Shown here in pieces: positions 22,875 through 31,679 of a DNA stretch of 36,629 nucleotides (positions within the stretch are counted from its first letter, which is position 1; each line of letters starts with the position of its first letter). The notes under the pieces are model-generated. The model was not told where the DNA came from, made no database searches, and worked only from the letters and a program-made list of their open reading frames with translations. Position numbers and translations under genes: made by a program. This DNA comes from Oscillospiraceae bacterium (GTDB lineage Bacteria > Bacillota > Clostridia > Oscillospirales > Oscillospiraceae), in NCBI GenBank assembly GCA_902801295.1, contig CADCHN010000016.1, positions 1 through 36,629 on the forward strand, given 5' to 3'.

Positions 22875-24233
22875 ATGTCGGGTCAAGAATTAAAATCAAT
22901 AGTTCTGCACACGGGCTGCGGGGACATCCGCGGCAGAAAAACAGCCTCCGGGCGTGAATTTCTGGGCGTACCCTTCGCCCATGCCGGGCGTTTTGCCTAT
23001 GCGCGCCCGGTGGAGTGCTGGGAGGGCGTGCTGGACGCGACGGACTTTGGCCCGGCCTGCCCGCAAAACCGCGCGGTGCACGAGCATCTGGAAAACCCCA
23101 CACGACTCTTTTATAAAAAGGAATATCGGGAGGGTCTCGCGTTTCGCTATAACGAGGATTGCCTTAATCTGAACATATACACGCCCGCCGAGCCGGAAAA
23201 CTGCCCGGTAATTGTGTTCATTCACGGCGGCGGCTTTGACTCGGGGATGAATACGGAATCGCCCTTTGACGGCTCCGCGCTGGCCCGGCGCGGGATCATC
23301 ACCGTGTTTATCAACTATCGGGTCGGCGTCCTGGGCTATCTGACGCATCGGGACATCCAAGAGCAGAACGGCCGCGACGGTAACTTCGGCCTGGACGATC
23401 AGCTGACCGCGATCCGCTGGGTAAAAGCGCATATTGCCGACTTCGGCGGGGATGCTGAGAATATCACGCTGCTGGGGCAGAGCGCCGGCGCGATCTCCAT
23501 TCAGTATTTGTGCCTGAATACAGCTAACAAGGGCCTGTTTCGCCGGGCGGCCATGATGTCCGGCGCCGGGCTGTTTCCGCGCTTTGCGCTGCCCCGACGG
23601 GCAGAAGATACCCATGCCTATTGGGAGCAGTTCCTCTCTCTGGCAGGATGCGCGAGCCTGGATGAGCTGCGGGCGCTTCCCGTTGAGCGCCTGTTCGATG
23701 CGGTGGAAGAGATCAGAGCGATCCGCAAGGACAACACCTATTGCACGATGCCGGTCGTAGACGGCCAGCTGATCCCCGCGCCGGTGGATGAGCTGATCCG
23801 TACGCCTCTGCCCCTGAACTACATGATCGGTTATACGAATGCGGATATGTACGCGCCCATCATGGCCTTCATCGGCAACCGCTATGCCCGGGATAACGGC
23901 GCCTATGTCTATTATTTTGACCTCGACGCGCCCGGAGACGACAACCGCGCCTTCCACTCCGCCGATCTGCGCTATGTGTTCGGCACCCTGGACGGCAGCT
24001 GGCGGCCGTATGGGGACAGGGACCGGGAGGCATCCGCTCAGATGCTGGATTATCTGGCAAACTTCGCCCGCTGCGGAGACCCCAATGGGCCTGAACTGCC
24101 CCATTGGAAAAAAGCGACGCGGGGGTTTTTTACCCCTGTGCTGCATATCGGCGCTCGCCGCACCTCGATGGGCCGGGTATTTTATGGAAAACTGATCCGG
24201 AATTTCCTGAGCAAAGGAGAACCCAAGGCATGA
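22875..24233 (+). CDS. Type-B carboxylesterase (para-nitrobenzyl esterase-like)
   Basis: A 452-residue alpha/beta hydrolase of the carboxylesterase/acetylcholinesterase family. It has FLGVPFA early, EDCLNLNIYTP, the oxyanion loop VFIHGGGFDSG, NYRVGVLGYL, NFGLDDQLTAIRWVKAHIADFGGD and the nucleophile elbow LLGQSAGAIS with Ser203. A His in AFHSADLRYVFGTL completes the triad. There is no signal peptide, so it is cytoplasmic. These enzymes cleave esters or carbamates of small molecules, often xenobiotics or acetylated sugars and plant metabolites. It is slightly short for the family (usually ~490-550). The GH31 gene starts within its stop codon, which suggests that the two act on one acylated glycoside substrate. 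Confidence 0.92.
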   Translation: MSGQELKSIVLHTGCGDIRGRKTASGREFLGVPFAHAGRFAYARPVECWEGVLDATDFGPACPQNRAVHEHLENPTRLFYKKEYREGLAFRYNEDCLNLNIYTPAEPENCPVIVFIHGGGFDSGMNTESPFDGSALARRGIITVFINYRVGVLGYLTHRDIQEQNGRDGNFGLDDQLTAIRWVKAHIADFGGDAENITLLGQSAGAISIQYLCLNTANKGLFRRAAMMSGAGLFPRFALPRRAEDTHAYWEQFLSLAGCASLDELRALPVERLFDAVEEIRAIRKDNTYCTMPVVDGQLIPAPVDELIRTPLPLNYMIGYTNADMYAPIMAFIGNRYARDNGAYVYYFDLDAPGDDNRAFHSADLRYVFGTLDGSWRPYGDRDREASAQMLDYLANFARCGDPNGPELPHWKKATRGFFTPVLHIGARRTSMGRVFYGKLIRNFLSKGEPKA

Positions 24234-26254
24234 AATTTGATCACCGTTTTGTTCTGACTGTCTCCGAGCCCTCGAGCCGCATGTATCATGCGGACGGGGT
24301 CACCATGCGCATTGATTTTCTGGATCATATGCTGCGGGTGGCCCTCCTGCACCCTGACATTCCGCTGCTGCCAACCTGGAGCGTATGTCCCGGGGACAGA
24401 GACTGCCCGCTGGAGGGACGCGACAAGCTCTCGCTGGACGGATTCTGCACCGCATCTCCGGCAGTTGAGGAAACAGCGGAGGAACTGCGTTTTCGACTGG
24501 CTGATGTGGATTTTCGCATCGAGCATCGCAATTTCCGCATCACCGCCGAGACGAAGGACGGCATTCTCTATCAGGACCGGGACGGCCTTGCCTATAACTT
24601 CGCCGGAGAGCTTGGAGACGGCTCCGTCCACTATACCCGCCGGGAGGAGGGGGAGCGGATCTTCGGCCTGGGGGACAAGTGCGGGCATGTGAACAAGGCC
24701 GGACAGAGCTTTGCGCTCGGCGCGGGTGACGCCATGGGCTTTCGGGCGGAAAGCAGCGATCCGCTCTATAAGCAGTTGCTCTTTTATATCTGTGAAAACC
24801 GCGCCGGCTCCTACGGGCTGTACTATGACACATACAGCAATGGCCGCGTGGACTTCGGGCGTGAGCACGACAACTATTTTCAACCCTTCAATTCGATCCG
24901 TTTTGAAGAAGAAAACATGGTTTTTTACCTGATCCTGGGCAGCACGGGTGAAATCCTGCGCCGCTTTTCCGCGCTCTGCGGGGAGATGGCCCCTGTGCCG
25001 GAATGGGCGTTTCGCTATTGCGGCAGCACGATGGAGTATACCGATGCGCCGGATGCCGACGCGCGCCTCCGTCAGTTTGTCGCCAAGTGCGAAGCAAACG
25101 GCATCCGAGCCGGTGGCTTTTATCTCTCCAGCGGCTATACGCAGATCGGAGAGAAGCGCTGCGTGTTCCACTGGAACACCGATAAGATCCCCTCGCCGGA
25201 AGGACTTGCTGCGTATTTCAAACAGCACGGCATGGAGATCCTGCCCAATGTTAAGCCCGCTTTTCTCACCGACCATCCGTTGTATGACGAGATGGCGGCG
25301 CGGGGACTCTTCCTTCATAACCGGGACGGAAGCCCGGCATTATTCCCTTTCTGGGGAGGAATGGCGAGCTATCTGGACTATACAAATCCAGACGCCTGTG
25401 CTTTCTGGAAGGACCAGATCCGCCGGACGCTGGCGGAGCGCGGCTATCGAAATATCTGGAACGACAACAACGAGTACGACGTGTGGGACGCGGAGGTCTA
25501 TGCCTGCGGGTTCGGCCATGAGATTCCGGCGCGCAGGATCCGCCCGCTGTTTTCCTATCTGATGTCACGCCTCAGCCGCGAAGCCTGCCTGGAAGCGGGC
25601 AATGATGAACCGTTTTCTGTTTCGCGCTGCGCCATTGCCGGCACGCCCCGGGTGGCGACCACCTGGACAGGGGATAACCTGACCAGCTTTGAGGATCTGC
25701 GCTATAACCACTACCAGGCGATGACCATGTCCCTTTCCGGCTTTTATTTCTTCGGCGCCGATATCGGCGGCTTTGCCGGCCCTAAGCCTGAGCCGGAGCT
25801 GTTTTTGCGCTGGATTCAGTACGGCGTTTTTACGCCCCGCTTCGTGCTCCATTCCTGGAAGCCCGGCGAGCCAGCCACCATGCCCTGGCTGTATCCGGAA
25901 CACATGGACGCCGTTAGACGGATCTTTGGCCTGCGGGAGAGATTGATACCCTATCTCCACAAAGAAATGGAGCGCAGCGTCCGCACTCATGACCCGCTTA
26001 TCTATCCGGTTTTTCTGATACAGCCCGACTATGATTCGGAGAGCGACTGTTTCTTCTGCGGCGATAAAATCCTGGCCTGTCCGGTCTTTGACCGTGGTGC
26101 GGAGAGCGTCAGCGTTCTTTTGCCGGAGACGGAGCAGGGCTGGCTCCTCCGCGGCGCAGGGGAGAGTATCCCCGGCGGAAGCCGCGTCTGTGTGCCCTGT
26201 CTGCCCGAGGAGGAACCCGTCTGGTTTATCCGCAGCGGCGACAGGATCGACTGA
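24230..26254 (+). CDS. Glycoside hydrolase family 31 enzyme (alpha-glycosidase)
   Basis: A 674-residue GH31 enzyme without a signal peptide. The N-terminal beta-sandwich contains the DGLAYNF and RIFGLGDKCGHVNK stretch, then comes the (beta/alpha)8 barrel. The nucleophile region reads IWNDNNEYD, with Asp412 in the place of the Asp of the usual WxDMNE, and the acid/base is Asp482 in TWTGDNLTSF, followed by GFYFFGADIGGFAG and the C-terminal beta domains. Both catalytic Asp are retained. GH31 covers alpha-glucosidases, alpha-xylosidases and sulfoquinovosidases; specificity cannot be read here. I start at 24230 in the ATGA overlap with the esterase stop, with AAAGGAG eleven bases upstream, rather than at an ATG deep inside the esterase gene. 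Confidence 0.92.
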   Translation: MKFDHRFVLTVSEPSSRMYHADGVTMRIDFLDHMLRVALLHPDIPLLPTWSVCPGDRDCPLEGRDKLSLDGFCTASPAVEETAEELRFRLADVDFRIEHRNFRITAETKDGILYQDRDGLAYNFAGELGDGSVHYTRREEGERIFGLGDKCGHVNKAGQSFALGAGDAMGFRAESSDPLYKQLLFYICENRAGSYGLYYDTYSNGRVDFGREHDNYFQPFNSIRFEEENMVFYLILGSTGEILRRFSALCGEMAPVPEWAFRYCGSTMEYTDAPDADARLRQFVAKCEANGIRAGGFYLSSGYTQIGEKRCVFHWNTDKIPSPEGLAAYFKQHGMEILPNVKPAFLTDHPLYDEMAARGLFLHNRDGSPALFPFWGGMASYLDYTNPDACAFWKDQIRRTLAERGYRNIWNDNNEYDVWDAEVYACGFGHEIPARRIRPLFSYLMSRLSREACLEAGNDEPFSVSRCAIAGTPRVATTWTGDNLTSFEDLRYNHYQAMTMSLSGFYFFGADIGGFAGPKPEPELFLRWIQYGVFTPRFVLHSWKPGEPATMPWLYPEHMDAVRRIFGLRERLIPYLHKEMERSVRTHDPLIYPVFLIQPDYDSESDCFFCGDKILACPVFDRGAESVSVLLPETEQGWLLRGAGESIPGGSRVCVPCLPEEEPVWFIRSGDRID

Positions 26255-26283
26255 AATCATCCAATTTCACAGGAGAAGAACTG

Positions 26284-27030
26284 ATGAGTTTATACGCGAT
26301 CGGGGATCTGCATCTGCATTTTCAGTCGCCGCTGAAGGCAAAGGCGCAGATGAAAGAACAAGTCTGGAAAAATCACGAGGAGAAGTTCAAAAAGACCTGT
26401 GCCGCGCTGCTCCGCGAGGACGATACGCTGGTGCTGGTGGGCGATCACAGCTGGGGACGCAGTCTCGCCGAGTGCGAGGAGGATTTTCTCTATATCGCGG
26501 AGCTCCCCGGCCGCAAAATCCTCATCCGCGGCAACCACGATATGTTCTGGGACGTGAACAAAACCGCCCGGCTCAATGAGCTTTTTGCCGGGAAACTTGC
26601 GTTTATGCAGAATAACTACTACGCCTACCGGGACTATGCCCTGGTGGGTACCAAGGGCCACACCTTCGAGGGGCCGTTTTATCTCGACCGGCGCGGACGC
26701 ATCATCGGCTGGGACGAAAAAGCGGAGGAACACGCGAAAAAACTCGTCGAGCGGGAATTGGAGCGCCTGCGCTGCTCTTTCGAGGCGGCGAGGGCGGACG
26801 GCTACCGCAAGTATGTGATGTTCCTGCACTATCCGCCCACCAATATTCTGGAGGAGGACAGCGCCTTTACCAGAATGGCGGAGGAATACGGCGCCGCGCA
26901 GGTCATTTATGCCCACTGCCACGGTGAAACGCGCTTTCACGACAGCATCGAGGGCGAGAAAAACGGCATAATGTATCGTCTCGTATCCGGCGACTATCTC
27001 CAATGGCTGCCGCTGAAGATATTGGACTGA
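26284..27030 (+). CDS. Metallophosphoesterase, COG1768-type
   Basis: A 248-residue calcineurin-like phosphoesterase of the cytoplasmic kind. Dinuclear metal sites are seen in order: GDLHLH (7-12), LVGDHSWGRS (the family's GDISW form), RGNHDMFW (GNHD at 83-86), FLHYPPTN and a closing AHCHGETRFHD, where the last motif is AHCHG instead of GHTH. The LQNNYYAY... GTKGHTF middle part is typical of this subgroup. The substrate is unknown. AGGAGAAG precedes the ATG. It is 29 bases after the GH31 gene and 15 before the next, so it lies in the same transcript. Confidence 0.88.
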   Translation: MSLYAIGDLHLHFQSPLKAKAQMKEQVWKNHEEKFKKTCAALLREDDTLVLVGDHSWGRSLAECEEDFLYIAELPGRKILIRGNHDMFWDVNKTARLNELFAGKLAFMQNNYYAYRDYALVGTKGHTFEGPFYLDRRGRIIGWDEKAEEHAKKLVERELERLRCSFEAARADGYRKYVMFLHYPPTNILEEDSAFTRMAEEYGAAQVIYAHCHGETRFHDSIEGEKNGIMYRLVSGDYLQWLPLKILD

Positions 27031-27045
27031 GGGGAGGGGCGGCTG

Positions 27046-27609
27046 ATGAATCTGGCAGATTATGAGGGGCTGTATCTGCGTCTCACGACGAAGGACGGGG
27101 AGGTTTTCGACGGTACGGCCAGCTATTGCTTCGCGGAATACTGTGAGGCGGAATTCGGCCGAGCGGAGGATGCGCTGCAGATCGACGACTGGCTGTTCTA
27201 TGAAAGTGAGATCCGCAGCGTCGAAACAGGGTCGCCTGACAAGACGGAACTGTGGCAGAGCAGGCCGCAGCATCGAATGAACCTGCAGCCGGAGCCCTTT
27301 GCCATGATGGAATCAGGCCAAAAACGCATCGAGCTGCGCCTCTGGGATGAAAAACGGCGTCGGCTGCAATGTGGGGACGTGATTAGATTTGTCAACACCG
27401 CCGATGACACGGAAGTGCTGCGCGTGCGCGTCCGTGAACTCAAGCTGTTTTCTTCGTTTGCCGAGCTCTATTGCGCGCTGCCGCTGCTCGATTGCGGCTA
27501 TACGCCCGAAACGATCAGGTACGCTTCCCCGGAGGATATGAACGCCTATTACAGCACGGAGGAGCAGGCGCGCTGGGGCGTCGTCGGGATCGTCGTGGAG
27601 TTGCTGTAA
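27046..27609 (+). CDS. LSm-like domain fused to an ASCH domain
   Basis: A 187-residue protein with two parts. Residues 1-60 (YEGLYLRLTTKDGEVFDG, then DDWLFYESEIRSVE) look like a small beta-barrel of the LSm/Sm-like kind seen as free-standing 70-90-residue proteins in clostridia. Residues about 75-187 form an ASCH domain (LQPEPFAMMESGQKRIELRLWD, QCGDVIRFVN, VRVRELKLFSSFAELY), a PUA-like fold tied to RNA binding. GGGGAGGGG lies ahead of the ATG. Both halves suggest RNA binding, and the fusion is the notable point. It follows the phosphoesterase by 15 bases. The exact target is unknown. Confidence 0.78.
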   Translation: MNLADYEGLYLRLTTKDGEVFDGTASYCFAEYCEAEFGRAEDALQIDDWLFYESEIRSVETGSPDKTELWQSRPQHRMNLQPEPFAMMESGQKRIELRLWDEKRRRLQCGDVIRFVNTADDTEVLRVRVRELKLFSSFAELYCALPLLDCGYTPETIRYASPEDMNAYYSTEEQARWGVVGIVVELL

Positions 27610-27634
27610 GTACATCGCTGCTCGGAATTGTGCC

Positions 27635-27663
27635 TTGCAGGCGGAAGCAATGTGTGCTAAAGT
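27635..27663 (+). promoter_or_regulatory. Possible promoter inside the plus-strand gene run
   Basis: TTGCAG (27635-27640) and TAAAGT (27658-27663) are 17 bases apart, 26 bases upstream of the next start codon. Confidence 0.5.
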
Positions 27664-27689
27664 GAATGAGACATACGGGAGGGGATCAC

Positions 27690-28136
27690 ATGCTGAAAAA
27701 TGAAACCGTCAACTATATCAATAATCTGGCTAAAATGGCGTCGACCTTTGCGTCCGGAACGGGAAAGTCCGTCATCGCAGTCGAGGCTTATGAAAAGAAG
27801 AATTATCTGAGCGACTTTGTCGCCCGTTACCAGATCCTGGCCGAGCACCTTGCTCTGCAGCCCTCGGAGCATGCCTTGAGCGACATTATGAAGCGCTGGC
27901 TTTGCGGCAAGGAGGAAGGCAGCCGGAAGGATCGCTGGATCGCGCGCCGCTTCGGCTGCCTGCTGGAGCGCTATGCGGGCGAGCCGAAAACGGTCTATGT
28001 GCTGGGGGAAAATCGCTCCGTGCTCGCTGAGCTCAGCAAGATGGATGGCGAAGGTCCGCGCTATGTTGTGGAGGATCTGCTGTTCGCCGTGTACAAAGAG
28101 GGAACGCTCTGCTTCCTTCTCGGTCACGGCGCGTGA
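27690..28136 (+). CDS. Conserved-looking cytoplasmic protein of unknown function
   Basis: A 148-residue protein that I do not recognise. It has no signal or membrane segment. The first half is helical and polar (ETVNYINNLAKMASTFASGTG, EKKNYLSDFVARYQILAEHL), and the second half looks alpha/beta (KTVYVLGENRSVLAEL, RYVVEDLLFAVYKEGTLCFLLG). The GTGKS at about 24-28 is not a proper P-loop, because the preceding Gly-rich strand-loop is missing. The start at 27690 is preceded by GGGAGGGG; an in-frame ATG 24 bases earlier is weaker. It probably has its own promoter and is followed closely by a hydrolase gene. Confidence 0.7.
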   Translation: MLKNETVNYINNLAKMASTFASGTGKSVIAVEAYEKKNYLSDFVARYQILAEHLALQPSEHALSDIMKRWLCGKEEGSRKDRWIARRFGCLLERYAGEPKTVYVLGENRSVLAELSKMDGEGPRYVVEDLLFAVYKEGTLCFLLGHGA

Positions 28137-28145
28137 GCGTATGCT

Positions 28146-28910
28146 ATGAGGAATCAGAAACCGATAAATCATAGAAAAAAGCATCAACATTTTTGGACGA
28201 TCACGGCGCTCATTTTGCTCGCGCTCATCGCTGCGTTTTTTGCGTATACGGCAAGCTATGCGCGTGCCGATCAGTCGGCGCTGGATGCGCTGGGCTCCGA
28301 CCAAACAGTAAGCGTTTCTCAGACAGAATACGGCTATCTGTTTGACGGCCCGTCCACGGACAGTGCGCTGATTTTCTATCCCGGGGGCAAGGTCGATGAG
28401 AGGGCTTATGCGCAGCTGCTGCGTCAGATCGCAGCGCACGGGATAGACGTGTGCCTCGTGAAAATGCCGTTTCATCTGGCGGTGTTCGGCATGAACCGGG
28501 CCGATCAGGTCATGGAGACCGAATCTTATCAAACATGGTATATCGGCGGGCATTCTCTGGGCGGCGCCATGGCAGCAAACTATGCGGCCGGGCACGCCTC
28601 GTCCCTGCGCGGGCTGATTCTGCTCGCCGCCTATCCGACCAAGCCGCTGAGTGACGATCTGTCGCTGCTTTCAATTTACGGTACTGAGGACGGCGTGCTC
28701 CAGATGAAAGCGTATGAGAACGGAAAGCAGTATTGGCCGTCCGACGCGCAGGAACTGGCCATCGCGGGCGGCAACCATGCGCAGTTCGGCAATTACGGCC
28801 CGCAGTCCGGCGACGGGGCGGCAAAGATCTCAGCTGCTGAGCAGCAGAAAGAGACCGTCGAGCATATTTTTGCCTTTCTCGGCGAGTCCGCCGTTCAGCC
28901 GGCGGCGTGA
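28146..28910 (+). CDS. Membrane-anchored alpha/beta hydrolase
   Basis: A 254-residue protein with a basic N-terminus and one hydrophobic helix (about 17-37), so the catalytic domain is expected outside. The hydrolase fold shows ALIFYPGGKVD (oxyanion region), the nucleophile elbow GGHSLGGAMA with Ser137, IYGTEDGV with Asp182, and GGNHAQFGNYG with His211, a complete Ser-Asp-His triad. The small family with this spacing and lipoprotein-like anchor is common in Firmicutes and has no settled substrate. No strong ribosome binding site is seen, and translation may be coupled to the preceding gene ten bases away. Confidence 0.85.
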   Translation: MRNQKPINHRKKHQHFWTITALILLALIAAFFAYTASYARADQSALDALGSDQTVSVSQTEYGYLFDGPSTDSALIFYPGGKVDERAYAQLLRQIAAHGIDVCLVKMPFHLAVFGMNRADQVMETESYQTWYIGGHSLGGAMAANYAAGHASSLRGLILLAAYPTKPLSDDLSLLSIYGTEDGVLQMKAYENGKQYWPSDAQELAIAGGNHAQFGNYGPQSGDGAAKISAAEQQKETVEHIFAFLGESAVQPAA

Positions 28911-28938
28911 GTTGTGCGCAATGATGGGAGACTTTTGA

Positions 28939-30216
28939 ATGAAGGAAATCAAATGCCCGGAATGCGGCAAGGTGTTTACGATTGATGAAAACAGCTATGC
29001 CGCGATCCAGAAGCAGGTCCGAGATAGGGAATTTAACGAGGAACTGAAAAAACAGACCAGTTCCGCCGTTCAGCTTGCCGAGGCGGAGAAGGATCGTGTC
29101 ATCACCGAACTCCGGGGACAGCTGCACAGCCTGCATGCGGAAAAGGATCTCGCAGTGCGCGAGGCGGAGTCTCGCTTCCAAAGAGAGGCGGCGGCCAAGG
29201 AACAGGAGATTATTGCGCTGCGCGGCAAGCTTCAAACAGAGGGCGCGCTGTTCGAGGCACAGAAGAACAGTGCGGTCCAGGAGGCTGTCCGTGCCAGGGA
29301 AGAGCAGCAGCACGAGCAGGAGAAGGAGCTGTTAATGCTGCAGGCGCAGCTTGAAAGTCTCAAGAGCGCGCAGGAGCTCAAGGAAAAGCAAATGCTGGCC
29401 GAGCGCGACCGCCTGCTCAAGAGCAAGGACGAGGAGATCGCCTATTACAAAGACCTGAAAACGCGCATGAGCACCAAAATGGTGGGCGAGACGCTGGAGC
29501 AGCACTGCGAGATCGAGTTCAACAGCATCCGCACACGCGCTTATCCGCACGCCTATTTCGAGAAGGACAACGACGCGAGAAGCGGCAGCAAGGGCGACTT
29601 TATCTTCCGCGACTTCGATGCCGACGGCACGGAATACCTCTCCATCATGTTTGAAATGAAAAATGAGATGGATGAGACAGCGACCAAACATAAAAACGAG
29701 GATTTTCTGAAAAAGCTGGATAAGGACAGAACCGAGAAAAAGTGCGAGTACGCGGTGCTTGTCACGATGTTGGAGGCGGAGAGCGATTTTTATAACCAGG
29801 GCATTGTGGATCTCTCTTACCGCTACCCCAAAATGTATGTGATTCGACCGCAGTTTTTCCTGCCCTTGATCTCTCTGCTCTCGAACGCCGCGCAAAACAG
29901 CCTCGAGGTGCGCCGCCAGCTTGTGGCAGCGAAAAAACAGAACTATGCGGCCGAGCGCTTCACCGAGCAGCTGCTGGACTTCAAGGAACGCTTTTCCAAG
30001 GACTATCGCCTGGCCTCCGAGCGCTTTGGCGACGCGATCGACGAGATCGACAAGTCGATTGCCGCGCTGCAGAAGGTGAAGGACGCGCTGCTTGTTTCGG
30101 AAAAGCACCTGCGGCATGCCAACGACAAGGCCGAGGCGCTGACCATCCGCAGCCTCACCAAGGGAAACCCGGAGATGCAGCAGCTTTTTGCCGACGCCGG
30201 CGTAGACGTGAACTGA
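28939..30216 (+). CDS. DUF2130 domain protein with coiled coil
   Basis: A 425-residue protein. It starts with a half zinc-ribbon ([14 protein letters not shown]), followed by a long coiled coil at about 30-165, very rich in Glu, Lys and Gln. The DUF2130 domain runs from about 175 to 330 ([62 protein letters not shown] strand, [17 protein letters not shown]). The FEMKNE and GDFIF elements look like a restriction-endonuclease-type (PD-(D/E)xK) core, an impression I could not test. A second helical region ends the protein. GGGAG is present before the ATG. Function is unknown; nucleic-acid association is inference. Confidence 0.85.
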   Translation: MKEIKCPECGKVFTIDENSYAAIQKQVRDREFNEELKKQTSSAVQLAEAEKDRVITELRGQLHSLHAEKDLAVREAESRFQREAAAKEQEIIALRGKLQTEGALFEAQKNSAVQEAVRAREEQQHEQEKELLMLQAQLESLKSAQELKEKQMLAERDRLLKSKDEEIAYYKDLKTRMSTKMVGETLEQHCEIEFNSIRTRAYPHAYFEKDNDARSGSKGDFIFRDFDADGTEYLSIMFEMKNEMDETATKHKNEDFLKKLDKDRTEKKCEYAVLVTMLEAESDFYNQGIVDLSYRYPKMYVIRPQFFLPLISLLSNAAQNSLEVRRQLVAAKKQNYAAERFTEQLLDFKERFSKDYRLASERFGDAIDEIDKSIAALQKVKDALLVSEKHLRHANDKAEALTIRSLTKGNPEMQQLFADAGVDVN

Positions 30217-30248
30217 AAACCGCTCCCACTTCTGTGGGAGCGGTTTTT
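30216..30248. terminator. Bidirectional intrinsic terminator
   Basis: A perfect stem of 14 bp with a 4-base loop and A and T runs on the flanks, between the convergent DUF2130 and permease genes. Confidence 0.9.
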
Positions 30249-31350
30249 ATATGAGCGCTTGTGCAAGGGAAAGAATCAGCAGCAAAATCAGATTGACGGC
30301 GGTGAATTCCAGAAGATAGCGTCCGGTGTGCGCGTGGTCGGCGTGAGAATAGAGCTTCATACTGATGAGACTGGCGAGACTGGCAATCGGGGTGCCGAGC
30401 CCGCCGATGTTCACGCCCAGCAGCAGCGCACGGCTCTGGTCAGTGAATCCGGAGAGGAGCAGCGCGGCTGGAACGTTGCTGATGATCTGGCTTGCCAGCA
30501 GCGAGACCAGGTATTCCCGTCCGCGCAGCATCCGATGCAGCAGAGAACTGACCGCATCCATGCGGGCGAGGTTGCCGGCAAAGACGAAAAAGGCAACAAA
30601 GGTCAGCAGAAGCATGAAATCGGCCTTGAGCAGCGTTTTCCGGTCGAGGATCAGCAACACAGAAATCACGGCGCAGAGCATGACGGGCCAGCTGACAAGC
30701 CGCAGGACGACGGTGAGGCACAGAATAAAGAGCGTCAGATACAGCCAAAGCCCGCGCCTGTCCAGTCCGGGCTCCTCGCCGAGAAAAACATCCAGGTTGC
30801 TGCGGTCAAAGAACAGGCAAGCCGCCGCGATCAGCATCAGCGACAGAGCCCAGATGGGAAAGGTCACACGGAGAAAAACTCCCAGGCTGAGATCGTAATG
30901 CGAGTAGAGATACAGATTCTGCGGGTTGCCGACCGGCGTCAGCATGCTGCCGAGATTGGCAGCCACGGTCTGCAGCACGACGATATGGACGAGCTCCTTT
31001 TTGCGGTCGGCCATGCCCAGCACGACGACGGCAAAGGGGACAAAGGTCAGCAGCGCCACATCGTTGGTAATGAGCATGGAACTGAAAAAGCACAGAAGCA
31101 CCAGCAGCAGGCTCATGGTACGCAAACTGGCGGCTTTTTGACAGAGGCTGTGCGCCAGATGCGCGAAAAGCCCCGCCTGCCGCAGCCCCGCGACCACGGT
31201 CATCAGGCAGTAGAGCAGCGCCAGCGTGCGCAGATCCAGATAGCTGAGATATGCAGCGTCCGGCGGTATCAATAAGCAGCTGATAAGCGCCGCCATCGCG
31301 GCAATCATCAGCACCGGCTCCCGCCGGATAAAGGATCGAATGGCAGCCAT
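30247..31350 (-). CDS. ArsB/NhaD (SLC13/CitMHS-like) family anion or cation permease
   Basis: A 367-residue integral membrane protein with about ten hydrophobic segments. The ion-transporter fold is marked by two hairpin motifs: MLITNDVALLTFVPFAVVVLG with GSMLTPVGNPQNLYLY in the first half, and SNVPAALLLSGF with IGGLGTPIASLASLIS in the second. The family exports arsenite or exchanges sodium, citrate or dicarboxylates; the substrate cannot be told here, and no ars genes are near. I start at 31350 with GGGGAGGA right before it; longer frames read into a poor sequence upstream of the promoter. It is slightly shorter than most family members (~400-430). Confidence 0.88.
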   Translation of the reverse strand: MAAIRSFIRREPVLMIAAMAALISCLLIPPDAAYLSYLDLRTLALLYCLMTVVAGLRQAGLFAHLAHSLCQKAASLRTMSLLLVLLCFFSSMLITNDVALLTFVPFAVVVLGMADRKKELVHIVVLQTVAANLGSMLTPVGNPQNLYLYSHYDLSLGVFLRVTFPIWALSLMLIAAACLFFDRSNLDVFLGEEPGLDRRGLWLYLTLFILCLTVVLRLVSWPVMLCAVISVLLILDRKTLLKADFMLLLTFVAFFVFAGNLARMDAVSSLLHRMLRGREYLVSLLASQIISNVPAALLLSGFTDQSRALLLGVNIGGLGTPIASLASLISMKLYSHADHAHTGRYLLEFTAVNLILLLILSLAQALI

Positions 31351-31379
31351 CGGTTCCTCCCCACTGAATGTCTCTGAAA

Positions 31380-31408
31380 AGTATACGCGTTCAGCTTCAG
31401 ACTTGCAA
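31380..31408 (-). promoter_or_regulatory. Sigma-A promoter for the permease gene
   Basis: On the minus strand TTGCAA (31403-31408) and TATACT (31380-31385) are 17 bases apart, 30 bases before the start codon. Confidence 0.8.
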
Positions 31409-31455
31409 GAATATTTTTTTATTGCGCATTGCATACTGAGATTGAGGTGATATAC

Positions 31456-31614
31456 ATGAAACAAAAGAAGAAGGAAACCGCGCAAGAAGCAGCGCAGCGC
31501 CTGTCTTATGTGGAAACTCCGCTGAGCACCGGGCAGTATCCCGCCTTCGGAATCGAAAATCCCGGCAAGCTGCCGCCCGCGGAACGTCAGAAAAGCAAGA
31601 AGAGCCGCGCGTGA
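31456..31614 (+). CDS. Small basic protein, unknown function
   Basis: A 52-residue, Lys- and Glu-rich protein without membrane segments (MKQKKKETAQEAAQRL, then PAFGIENPGKLPPAERQKSK). GAGGTGA lies six to eight bases before the ATG, so translation is likely. The sequence looks low-complexity at both ends with a more conserved-looking middle. No known family is recognised. It is divergent from the permease gene and upstream of acylphosphatase with its own promoter between. Confidence 0.55.
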   Translation: MKQKKKETAQEAAQRLSYVETPLSTGQYPAFGIENPGKLPPAERQKSKKSRA

Positions 31615-31643
31615 TTGCAATTCGGTCTGCTCCGTGGTAAAGT
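31615..31643 (+). promoter_or_regulatory. Sigma-A promoter for acylphosphatase
   Basis: TTGCAA (31615-31620) and TAAAGT (31638-31643) are 17 bases apart, 36 bases before the acyP start. Confidence 0.65.
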
Positions 31644-31679
31644 GAAATAAAGATCAAGCGAGAAAGGAGCCGGAGTGCC

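Noticed and set aside
22896..24146. A 416-codon antisense frame over the carboxylesterase
   Set aside because: No motif and no ribosome binding site; the plus-strand frame has a full esterase signature.
27759..27775. P-loop in the unknown 148-residue protein
   Set aside because: Only GTGKS is present, without the preceding GxxxxGK spacing or a Walker B strand.
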